Shown here one piece after another: positions 1-3,983 of a DNA stretch of 5,504 bases. Origin of the DNA: an uncultured Dorea sp. (GTDB lineage Bacteria; Bacillota; Clostridia; Lachnospirales; Lachnospiraceae); NCBI GenBank assembly GCA_910579335.1, contig CAJTUQ010000121.1, positions 1 through 5,504 of the forward strand, read 5' to 3'. Position 1 is the first letter of the stretch. Each line of letters opens with the position of its first letter. The position numbers and the translations under genes were made by a program. Below the pieces are notes generated by a model. The model was not told where the DNA came from, ran no database searches, and was given only the letters and a program-made list of their open reading frames with translations.

Positions 1-42
1 GATGGGGTAAATTTGATAAAATACACTGTTATATGCCCACAT
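1..42 (-). CDS. Glycoside hydrolase family 13 (alpha-amylase-like) protein, N-terminal fragment, runs off left edge
   Basis: Only the first 14 codons are in the window. On the minus strand an ATG at 42-40 opens the peptide MWAYNSVFYQIYPI, which continues past base 1. A Shine-Dalgarno AGGAG (plus bases 53-57) sits 10 nt upstream of the ATG. The pattern hydrophobic-YQIYP near the N-terminus is typical of GH13 enzymes (alpha-amylases, neopullulanases, alpha-glucosidases), where it forms the first beta-strand of the catalytic barrel. These enzymes act on alpha-1,4 or alpha-1,6 glucans or maltodextrins; the exact substrate cannot be read from this fragment. There is no signal peptide, so a cytoplasmic enzyme is likely. 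It lies 74 bp downstream of the MATE gene on the same strand but seems to have its own extended -10 promoter. Family assignment rests on 14 residues plus the RBS. Confidence 0.72.
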   Translation of the reverse strand, partial: MWAYNSVFYQIYPI

Positions 43-90
43 AATTATAATTCTCCTTTTCAGTAATGTACGACAAAAGCTGCCTGCTTT

Positions 91-99
91 ATTATATCA
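91..99 (-). promoter_or_regulatory. Extended -10 promoter candidate for the GH13 gene
   Basis: On the minus strand the bases read TGATATAAT, a perfect TATAAT with the TGn extension. No good -35 hexamer is found at 16-18 bp upstream, where the sequence is the stop-codon region of the MATE gene. Transcription would begin near base 84 and give a leader of about 40 nt before the ATG at 42. No convincing terminator separates it from the MATE gene, so co-transcription is also possible. Confidence 0.45.
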
Positions 100-116
100 A
101 AAAACAAGAAGCGGCG

Positions 117-1454
117 CTATTCTTTTCGAAGAAAACATAAGAACCAGATCAGCAGCAGGATGCCTTTGAAAATGCTCGATATCGTAATGCTCCACCAGAT
201 GCCGTTGAGCGCAAGAGAGGTTTGGCAGAGGAAGAGTGCCATCGGTATACGGAGCACAGTAAATAGAATGCTGATAACGGAGGGCGGTATCGTCCGTCCA
301 TAACCGGAAAATGCTCCTGCCGTTGTGATTTCCACGCTCATAAACAGCTGGGACACGCCCAAAATAACCAGGTAATCAATTCCTAATGGCAGAACCTCCG
401 GTTCCGTTATAAATATACGGAAAATAGGAGCAGGACATAAAATAAGAAGCAGCGTGCAGATAATTCCCCACACAAATACAACCCCCATAGCACATACGTA
501 TCCTTTTCGTATACGTATTCGGTTTCCTGCGCCATGATTCTGCGCGATGAAGGAATTTACAGCGGCGGCAAAGCCGTCGGCGGTCATCCATGAAATGGAT
601 TCAATCTGGGAGCCTACCTTTTGAACAGCGACTGCGGCATCTCCATAGCCGGCGACCAGCCTTGCAATAATCATGGAGATTCCTGTAAACATCATGCTTT
701 GGACTGAGGTAGGAAGGCCGATGCGGACGATGGAAGCAATGGATTGCCGATTCGGTTTTTCCCGGATATTTACTTTGTCAAAAATCACTTCGTCTTTCGA
801 TGCAAAATACAGGAACATACAAGTCACGATAAATTGCGCCGCTACAGTTGCGGCTGCCGCCCCCATTACGCCAAGAGGAGGGACTGCCCCGATTCCAAAA
901 ATCAGCACAGGGTCCAAAAAGATATTTACGGCCAGTCCGCTTGTTGTAGCGAGAAACGCTGTGCGGCTGTTGCCGAGGGCGGTAAAAATTCCTGTAAATG
1001 TCTGGTTTAAGAAAGAAAATACAACAAAACCACAGGTTATTTTTAGGTAACATTCTGCATCCGAGATAACGGACGGACTGTTGAGTTTGAAAAAACCAAT
1101 CAAAGGAGAGGCGCCGAAAATACAGGCAAGTCCAAATGCAAGGCCGAAAACAGCGGTCAGCTGCAAAGCATTTAATGTGTACCTGGCAGCTTCCTCTGTG
1201 CGTCCCGCGCCGAGGGAATGCCCGGCATTTACCTGTCCCCCCATTTTTGGGAGAGCGGCCAGTCCGTTCGACAGCCACATAAACATGCCGGCAGCGCCGA
1301 CTGCTGCAACGGCATTGCTTCCAATACGGCCTATCCATATCATGTCGGTCAGGTTGTACGCCATCTGAATCAGAGAGGTTGCCATAATCGGAAGGGCAAG
1401 CCTTGTCAGAGACGGCAGGACAGGACCGTTCAGCATATCAATTTTCTTTTGCAT
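117..1454 (-). CDS. MATE family efflux transporter (NorM/DinF-like)
   Basis: A 445-residue integral membrane protein, the usual length for MATE antiporters, which export drugs or other organic cations in exchange for H+ or Na+ across the cytoplasmic membrane. The N-terminus (LNGPVLPSLTRLALPIM, residues 8-24) is a typical MATE opening. NIFLDPVLIFG (177-187) is the conserved motif of the N-lobe, and the C-lobe opens with a matching IGLPTSVQ (245-252), showing the internal two-fold repeat. Hydrophobic segments spread over the whole length fit twelve helices. The start was placed at ATG 1454-1452 because GGAGG (plus 1461-1465) lies 6 nt upstream; a longer reading from 1508 adds 18 residues without an RBS and would begin upstream of the likely transcription start. 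The gene diverges from rplM and precedes the GH13 gene. Substrate is not predictable from sequence; confidence in the family is high. Confidence 0.95.
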   Translation of the reverse strand: MQKKIDMLNGPVLPSLTRLALPIMATSLIQMAYNLTDMIWIGRIGSNAVAAVGAAGMFMWLSNGLAALPKMGGQVNAGHSLGAGRTEEAARYTLNALQLTAVFGLAFGLACIFGASPLIGFFKLNSPSVISDAECYLKITCGFVVFSFLNQTFTGIFTALGNSRTAFLATTSGLAVNIFLDPVLIFGIGAVPPLGVMGAAAATVAAQFIVTCMFLYFASKDEVIFDKVNIREKPNRQSIASIVRIGLPTSVQSMMFTGISMIIARLVAGYGDAAVAVQKVGSQIESISWMTADGFAAAVNSFIAQNHGAGNRIRIRKGYVCAMGVVFVWGIICTLLLILCPAPIFRIFITEPEVLPLGIDYLVILGVSQLFMSVEITTAGAFSGYGRTIPPSVISILFTVLRIPMALFLCQTSLALNGIWWSITISSIFKGILLLIWFLCFLRKE

Positions 1455-1460
1455 AATCTT

Positions 1461-1465
1461 CCTCC
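1461..1465 (-). promoter_or_regulatory. Ribosome binding site fixing the MATE start
   Basis: Minus-strand GGAGG, 6 nt before the ATG at 1454. It decides the start codon in favour of MQKKIDML over an upstream in-frame ATG that has no RBS. Confidence 0.85.
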
Positions 1466-1496
1466 AAAGAAATATTTGTAACCCCAAAGTGACAAT

Positions 1497-1505
1497 ATTA
1501 TAGCA
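1497..1505 (-). promoter_or_regulatory. Extended -10 promoter of the MATE gene, with a small inverted repeat upstream
   Basis: The minus strand reads TGCTATAAT, a perfect -10 with TGn extension. No clear -35 is present. A small perfect inverted repeat GCCCAAAAGGGC (1513-1524) occupies the spacer just upstream of the -10. It could be an operator, though it is short. Transcription would start near 1490, leaving a leader of about 36 nt with the RBS. Confidence 0.55.
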
Positions 1506-1559
1506 CATGCAGGCCCAAAAGGGCAGACAAAATCGGTGTAAAAAAATGCTTGAAAACGG

Positions 1560-1588
1560 TTGACACGCTAGGAGCCGTATAATATAAT
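1560..1588 (+). promoter_or_regulatory. Housekeeping sigma factor promoter of the rplM-rpsI operon
   Basis: TTGACA at 1560-1565 and TATAAT at 1583-1588, separated by exactly 17 bp, a full consensus match. The expected transcription start is near 1595, about 105 nt before the rplM ATG. Such strength suits a ribosomal protein operon. A second TATAAT at 1578-1583 overlaps but gives a 12-bp spacer, so it is unlikely to be used. Confidence 0.9.
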
Positions 1589-1612
1589 AAATCAGTATGA
1601 CAAAAGGAGAAA

Positions 1613-1644
1613 CAGTAAACCGCCATAGCCCCGGAGATTTACTG
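1613..1644 (+). promoter_or_regulatory. Hairpin in the rplM 5' leader (candidate L13 autoregulatory leader)
   Basis: In the leader between the promoter and rplM, CAGTAAA (1613-1619) pairs perfectly with TTTACTG (1638-1644), continued by CCG (1620-1622) with CGG (1632-1634) across a 3-nt bulge, closing a 9-nt loop. Structured leaders upstream of rplM are known in low-GC Gram-positives (the L13 leader class), where the ribosomal protein is thought to bind its own mRNA. Whether this hairpin matches that class was not tested. A competing complement also exists: AAATCAGTA (1589-1597) with TACTGATTT (1640-1648), but most of its 5' arm lies at or before the predicted transcription start. Confidence 0.5.
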
Positions 1645-1699
1645 ATTTCGATATAATTGATTATTAAGTAGATATGAATGATTCACAGGAGGTAAACCA

Positions 1700-2128
1700 A
1701 TGAAAACTTATATGGCGAATCCAGATAAGGTTGAAAAGAAATGGTATGTAGTTGATGCTGCAGGATGTACATTAGGACGTTTGTCATCTGAAGTGGCTAA
1801 GGTTTTAAGAGGAAAGAATAAACCGGAATTTACACCACACGTAGATACGGGTGATTATGTAATCGTGGTAAATGCTGAGAAGATAAAAGTAACAGGCAGG
1901 AAGATGAGCCAGAAGATATACTATAACCATTCTGAGTATGTAGGCGGAATGAGAGAGACGACATTGGCGGAGATGATGGCTAAGAAGCCTGAAAAGGTAG
2001 TTGAGCTTGCCGTTAAGGGAATGCTTCCGAAAGGGCCTTTGGGAAGGGCGATGATTAAGAAACTTCATGTATATGCCGGACCGGAGCATGAGCAGCAGGC
2101 TCAGAAGCCGGTAGAGCTGAAATTTTAA
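1700..2128 (+). CDS. rplM: 50S ribosomal protein L13
   Basis: 142 residues, the standard length of bacterial L13, an early-assembly large-subunit protein that binds 23S rRNA. Recognisable family segments are WYVVDAAGCTLGRLSSEVA (15-33), the HVDTGDYVIVVNAEKIKVTGRK block (47-68) and the signature VKGMLPKGPLGR (105-116), followed by LHVYAGPEHEQQAQKP near the C-terminus. The ATG is preceded by AGGAGGT (1687-1693) with 7-nt spacing. It is the first gene of a two-gene operon with rpsI (26-bp gap), the near-universal bacterial L13-S9 pair. It is driven by its own consensus promoter and a structured leader, with no truA or other S10-region gene directly upstream in this window. Confidence 0.99.
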   Translation: MKTYMANPDKVEKKWYVVDAAGCTLGRLSSEVAKVLRGKNKPEFTPHVDTGDYVIVVNAEKIKVTGRKMSQKIYYNHSEYVGGMRETTLAEMMAKKPEKVVELAVKGMLPKGPLGRAMIKKLHVYAGPEHEQQAQKPVELKF

Positions 2129-2154
2129 GGAAAGGTTGAAAGGAGGAGATTACA

Positions 2155-2547
2155 GTGGCTAAAGCAAAATTCTATGGAACAGGAAGAAGAAAAAAATCAG
2201 TTGCAAGAGTGTATTTGACAGCAGGAACAGGCAACATTACAATAAATGGAAGAGATATTGACGAATATCTTGGACTTGAGACATTGAAGGTTATCGTTCG
2301 TCAGCCGTTAGTTTTGACGGAGACAGAAGGCAAGTTTGATGTGATGGTTAACGTAAAAGGCGGCGGATATACAGGACAGGCAGGAGCAATCCGTCATGGT
2401 ATTTCCAGAGCGCTTCTTGAAGCCGATGCAGATTACAGGCCGGCTCTTAAGAAGGCAGGTTACCTTACACGTGATCCGCGTATGAAAGAGCGTAAGAAAT
2501 ACGGTCTCAAAGCAGCCCGTAGAGCACCGCAGTTTTCCAAGAGATAA
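2155..2547 (+). CDS. rpsI: 30S ribosomal protein S9
   Basis: 130 residues, the usual length of bacterial S9. It shows the N-terminal FYGTGRRKKSVARV (6-19), the signature GGGYTGQAGAIRHGISRAL (69-87) and the basic C-terminal tail KKYGLKAARRAPQFSKR (114-130), whose end reaches the P-site tRNA in the 30S subunit. The start is GTG at 2155; AGGAGG at 2141-2146 lies 8 nt upstream and supports it. It is the second and last gene of the operon, followed 30 bp later by a strong intrinsic terminator. It is intact, with no oddities. Confidence 0.99.
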   Translation: MAKAKFYGTGRRKKSVARVYLTAGTGNITINGRDIDEYLGLETLKVIVRQPLVLTETEGKFDVMVNVKGGGYTGQAGAIRHGISRALLEADADYRPALKKAGYLTRDPRMKERKKYGLKAARRAPQFSKR

Positions 2548-2577
2548 TTCAAGCGAATATTGCAAGAGAGGGAAATT

Positions 2578-2609
2578 CCCCGGAAACAGCGTGTTTCCGG
2601 GGTTTTCTT
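2578..2609 (+). terminator. Intrinsic terminator of the rplM-rpsI operon
   Basis: A perfect 11-bp GC-rich stem (CCCCGGAAACA at 2578-2588 with TGTTTCCGGGG at 2592-2602) around a 3-nt loop, followed by TTTTCTT. This cleanly ends the ribosomal operon and marks the left limit of the accessory zone. Confidence 0.95.
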
Positions 2610-2659
2610 GTGTCCTGAATTTCCTATAAGACAGCACAAAATCACACAAAATTTTCACG

Positions 2660-2692
2660 GTAACTGACACGTAACTAACACGTAACTAACAA
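2660..2692 (+). repeat. Three tandem 11-bp repeats upstream of the RHH gene
   Basis: Three consecutive units, GTAACTGACAC, GTAACTAACAC and GTAACTAACAA, differ by one base each from the middle copy. The 11-bp period is about one helical turn, so equivalent bases fall on the same DNA face, as in iterated protein-binding sites. They lie 18 bp before the promoter/operator of the RHH gene. Possible roles are an operator array, recombinase arm-binding sites, or simple tandem duplication. Confidence 0.85.
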
Positions 2693-2709
2693 ATGATAAA
2701 ATCTTTTCT

Positions 2710-2738
2710 TTGTGTCGTGCGCACGACAATGTTATAAT
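2710..2738 (+). promoter_or_regulatory. Promoter of the RHH gene (extended -10)
   Basis: TATAAT at 2733-2738 is preceded by TGT, an extended -10 (TGnTATAAT). A weak -35, TTGTGT (2710-2715), stands 17 bp upstream. The -10 overlaps the only ordinary in-frame ATG of the following gene (2737-2739), which makes the translation start a puzzle. An alternative upstream extended -10, TGATAAAAT (2694-2702), would transcribe that ATG. Confidence 0.6.
2713..2728. promoter_or_regulatory. Perfect 16-bp palindromic operator candidate
   Basis: TGTCGTGCGCACGACA is a perfect palindrome with no spacer, filling nearly all of the interval between the -35 and -10 hexamers. A dimeric repressor bound there would block polymerase. 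RHH proteins usually bind short palindromes, so autoregulation by the downstream product is a natural guess, but this is inference from position only. Confidence 0.7.
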
Positions 2739-3174
2739 GCAAAAAAAGAGGAAAAGAGGCGGTATTAGTGAATCGGACGGAGATAAGAACCAACACGCGA
2801 AAGAGCATTACGACAGGATAAATTTCAAAATACCAATAGAGGAAAAAGAAAGAATACGGGCAGCAGCATTCGCAATCGGGATGTCGGTCAACGAATATCT
2901 TTATGCACTGATATGTGATGACATTGCATCCGGGGAAAGTAAGTTCGGGAAGAAAAAGCAGGGATTCAATGAGGAGCAGCGTCGCATGTTGGAAAAGTGG
3001 CAAGTTCCGAAAAAATATTATGATATGATTGAGGATATGTCCTATTCAAAGGAGGAGGGATATTTCTTATATCTTAAGGATGGATTCATAAATGATGTAA
3101 CCGGCAACAGGAGCATCCATTGTGAAAAGACCTCTGAGGTTCGGCGGGTAATTGGAAAGACACATAAAAAATAA
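2737..3174 (+). CDS. Ribbon-helix-helix (Arc-type) domain protein, mobile-element associated
   Basis: 145 residues if read from ATG 2737. Residues 26-62 (DRINFKIPIEEKERIRAAAF..SVNEYLYALI) fit a ribbon-helix-helix fold: a short beta-strand with alternating polar residues, a charged helix with an Ala-rich end, a G-M-S turn and a second helix, as in Arc/MetJ-type DNA-binding proteins. A basic N-terminal arm (QKKRKR) precedes it. The C-terminal part (81-145) holds an aromatic-rich stretch (KKYYDMIEDM..GYFLYLKDGFIND) that I do not recognise. Its likely role is a DNA-binding regulator acting on the palindrome in its own promoter. The start is uncertain: ATG 2737 overlaps the -10 box and has no Shine-Dalgarno; TTG 2710 also lacks one; downstream of 2737 no ATG, GTG or TTG is in frame before the domain, though AGAGGCGG precedes an in-frame ATT at 2764. 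Confidence 0.75.
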   Translation: MQKKRKRGGISESDGDKNQHAKEHYDRINFKIPIEEKERIRAAAFAIGMSVNEYLYALICDDIASGESKFGKKKQGFNEEQRRMLEKWQVPKKYYDMIEDMSYSKEEGYFLYLKDGFINDVTGNRSIHCEKTSEVRRVIGKTHKK

Positions 3175-3178
3175 AAGA

Positions 3179-3207
3179 TTGTAGAACATAAGAAAATATG
3201 ATAAAAT
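3179..3207 (+). promoter_or_regulatory. Promoter of the holin-like toxin mRNA
   Basis: TTGTAG (3179-3184), a 17-bp spacer, then TAAAAT (3202-3207) with a TGA extension directly upstream. The expected start is near 3214. The resulting leader of about 60 nt contains a small stem CAGCC (3217-3221) with GGCTG (3235-3239) upstream of the Shine-Dalgarno. Confidence 0.65.
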
Positions 3208-3272
3208 ACGACATGACAGCCGTGTTGCAGGGTGGGCTGACCTCTCATTTTTATGGAATGGGGGTGATGCCT

Positions 3273-3362
3273 ATGAAAAATCATTTTGATTTTAAGGACA
3301 TTATGACCTTTGGTCTGTTCCTTTTGGCATTACTTACATTCGTTTTTACGTTTTGTAAGTAA
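3273..3362 (+). CDS. Holin-like type I toxin, 29 aa
   Basis: A 29-residue peptide beginning MKNHFDFKDIMTFG, then a single hydrophobic helix (about residues 11-27, IMTFGLFLLALLTFVFT) and the tail FCK. This is the pattern of small 'putative holin-like toxin' peptides of Firmicutes (relatives of TxpA/BsrG/Fst-type toxins), which insert into the cell membrane and depolarise or disturb it. The start ATG 3273 is chosen because the strong Shine-Dalgarno GGGGGTGAT (3260-3268) ends 4 nt before it. In-frame ATGs at 3258 and 3267 lie within or too close to that site. It has its own promoter, and a convergent antisense RNA begins just beyond the mRNA end, so the whole is a type I toxin-antitoxin module. 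Toxicity is inferred from family resemblance and layout. Confidence 0.85.
   Translation: MKNHFDFKDIMTFGLFLLALLTFVFTFCK
3347..3359 (+). repeat. 13-bp direct repeat, copy 1 (toxin 3' end)
   Basis: TACGTTTTGTAAG, covering the last codons of the toxin up to its stop codon. An identical copy lies 75 bp further on in the shared 3' region. The antisense RNA carries the complement of copy 2 and so could pair with copy 1 in trans. Confidence 0.9.
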
Positions 3363-3372
3363 TTCTACATAG

Positions 3373-3410
3373 AAAAACCACCCCAAAACTTTGACCGAGC
3401 GACGGGGTGG
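3373..3410 (-). terminator. Terminator of the antisense antitoxin RNA
   Basis: CCACCCC (3378-3384) and GGGGTGG (3404-3410) form a 7-bp GC-rich stem with a 19-nt loop. On the minus strand it is followed by TTTTT (plus 3373-3377), so it works best for the antisense RNA. On the plus strand only ATTATT follows, so the toxin mRNA probably reads through to the next hairpin. Confidence 0.8.
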
Positions 3411-3421
3411 ATTATTCTATC

Positions 3422-3434
3422 TACGTTTTGTAAG
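3422..3434 (+). repeat. 13-bp direct repeat, copy 2 (antisense RNA linker)
   Basis: Identical to 3347-3359 (TACGTTTTGTAAG). It sits between the two hairpins of the shared 3' region, so on the antisense RNA its complement is predicted to be single-stranded and free to pair. Confidence 0.9.
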
Positions 3435-3436
3435 GT

Positions 3437-3465
3437 CAACCCACCTTGTGGGCGGTTGTCTTTTT
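3437..3465 (+). terminator. Terminator of the toxin mRNA
   Basis: CCCAC (3440-3444) and GTGGG (3448-3452) close a CTT loop, extended by CAA/TTG across a bulge. The stem is followed by TCTTTTT (3459-3465). Its U-run lies on the plus strand, so it ends the toxin transcript. The same bases form the 5' hairpin of the antisense RNA. Confidence 0.7.
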
Positions 3466-3473
3466 GTATTTAT

Positions 3474-3502
3474 AATATATCATAAGAGAGTGTAGAGTTC
3501 AA
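3474..3502 (-). promoter_or_regulatory. Promoter of the antisense antitoxin RNA
   Basis: Minus strand: TTGAAC (plus 3497-3502), a 17-bp spacer, TATATT (3474-3479) with a TGA extension directly before it. It is closer to consensus than the toxin promoter, as expected for an antitoxin RNA made in excess. The start is near 3467, just past the toxin mRNA terminator. Confidence 0.8.
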
Positions 3503-3557
3503 GGGTAAAATCGCTTATGAGACAGTGGAAGGCGGTATAAGATAATATGAGACAATA

Positions 3558-3581
3558 GAGAAGAGCAGGGTTTGAACCTGC
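3558..3581 (-). other. tRNA 3'-half-like sequence, probable attachment (att) scar
   Basis: On the minus strand GCAGG (3581-3577), loop TTCAAAC (3576-3570) and CCTGC (3569-3565) form an exact 5-bp/7-nt T-arm with the conserved T-loop pattern TTCRANY. A 7-nt TCTTCTC follows, as an acceptor strand would. No D-arm, anticodon arm or 5' acceptor precedes it, so it is not a whole tRNA. It lies 6 bp beyond the original stop codon of the integrase remnant, the usual position of an att site for a tyrosine recombinase that targets tRNA 3' ends. No second copy is in the window. Confidence 0.5.
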
Positions 3582-3587
3582 CTTTGG

Positions 3588-3914
3588 TTATATCTTATTG
3601 ATTGCGTCGATTAGTTCCTAAATTTCAAAGTGGGTATATACAACCTCCGTTACATTCTGCCTTTTATGACCGACAATCTTTTTGATGACTTTATCATCGA
3701 CACCTGCGACGGCCAACATTGAAATGCAGGTGTGCCGGGTGCCGTGTGGCGTGTGGTCGATGCTTAGAACCTCAACCAATGACGACCTGTACGAATCATA
3801 GTAATTGCGGTATATGAAATGTTCACCGTCCGGGGTGCAGAGGAGATATTCACATTTGCTATGTTCATATCAGTATTCAAAAAATGGGAGAACCTTGTCG
3901 GCAAAATGAATCAT
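3588..3914 (-). pseudogene. Tyrosine recombinase (phage/ICE integrase), C-terminal remnant
   Basis: Reading the minus strand from about 3914, the frame gives IHFADKVLPFFEY, a TGA stop (3872-3870), then YEHSKCEYLLCTPDGEHF and further residues to the catalytic part. The HxxR box is HTPHGTRHTCISML, the second conserved histidine is in GHK, and the tyrosine nucleophile is in VVYTHFEI. A TAG (3620-3618) then interrupts, after which ELIDAINKI runs to a TAA (3590-3588), clearly the original end. Family members are usually about 350-400 residues; only about 109 codons remain, and the N-terminal part, including the first catalytic Arg, is missing. TGA probably replaced a Trp codon (FFEYWY in relatives). 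It is therefore inactive. Homology fades near 3914, 70 bp before the DUF1848 start, which marks the truncation point. Confidence 0.88.
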
Positions 3915-3983
3915 GGAGTATTCATACATCAGATTTCTGTACAAAAAGGAATAGAGGCTTTGCATTTTGAGAGGAGACTGGCA

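Larger units (their letters stand above)
3373..3467 (-). ncRNA. Antisense antitoxin RNA of the type I toxin module
   Basis: An RNA of about 95 nt is predicted from a strong minus-strand promoter (-35 at 3502-3497, -10 at 3479-3474) to a terminator with a U-run at 3377-3373. It would fold as a 5' hairpin (CCCAC-AAG-GTGGG with a bulged outer stem), a single-stranded linker carrying the complement of the 13-bp repeat, and the terminator hairpin. It is fully complementary to the 3' untranslated region of the toxin mRNA, and through the repeat also to the toxin's last codons. The layout resembles the convergent TxpA/RatA pair, with the repeat logic of the Fst par locus. Transcript ends are estimates. 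Confidence 0.75.

Noticed and set aside
79..96. AAAGC/GCTTT stem between the MATE and GH13 genes as a terminator
   Set aside because: The stem is only 5 bp with its T-run inside the stem, and it overlaps a better-supported -10 element.
778..1338. 186-codon minus-strand open frame inside the MATE gene
   Set aside because: It is in another frame of a certain MATE gene, its translation is rich in Arg, Cys and His without domain character, and it has no RBS.
1805..2670. Minus-strand open frames opposite rplM and rpsI
   Set aside because: They overlap ribosomal protein genes of certain identity; no promoter or RBS, and the translations are not protein-like.
2768..2821. GTG start at 2768 behind AGAGGCGG as a separate 17-codon gene
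   Set aside because: It ends quickly and has no recognisable product. It is kept only as a hint that the RHH start region may hold an indel.
3042..3284. 80-codon minus-strand frame between the RHH gene and the toxin
   Set aside because: It overlaps the RHH 3' end, the toxin promoter and the toxin leader, and has no RBS or family features.
3558..3630. A complete tRNA gene on the minus strand
   Set aside because: Only the T-arm and acceptor 3' strand are present; the sequence upstream on that strand is the integrase 3' end and forms no anticodon or D arm.
3819..3983. N-terminal extension of the DUF1848 reading frame by 55 codons
   Set aside because: It is antisense to the integrase remnant, has no RBS at its start, and DUF1848 proteins typically begin at MILSVSRRTD; ATG 3984 has GAGGAG 7 nt upstream.
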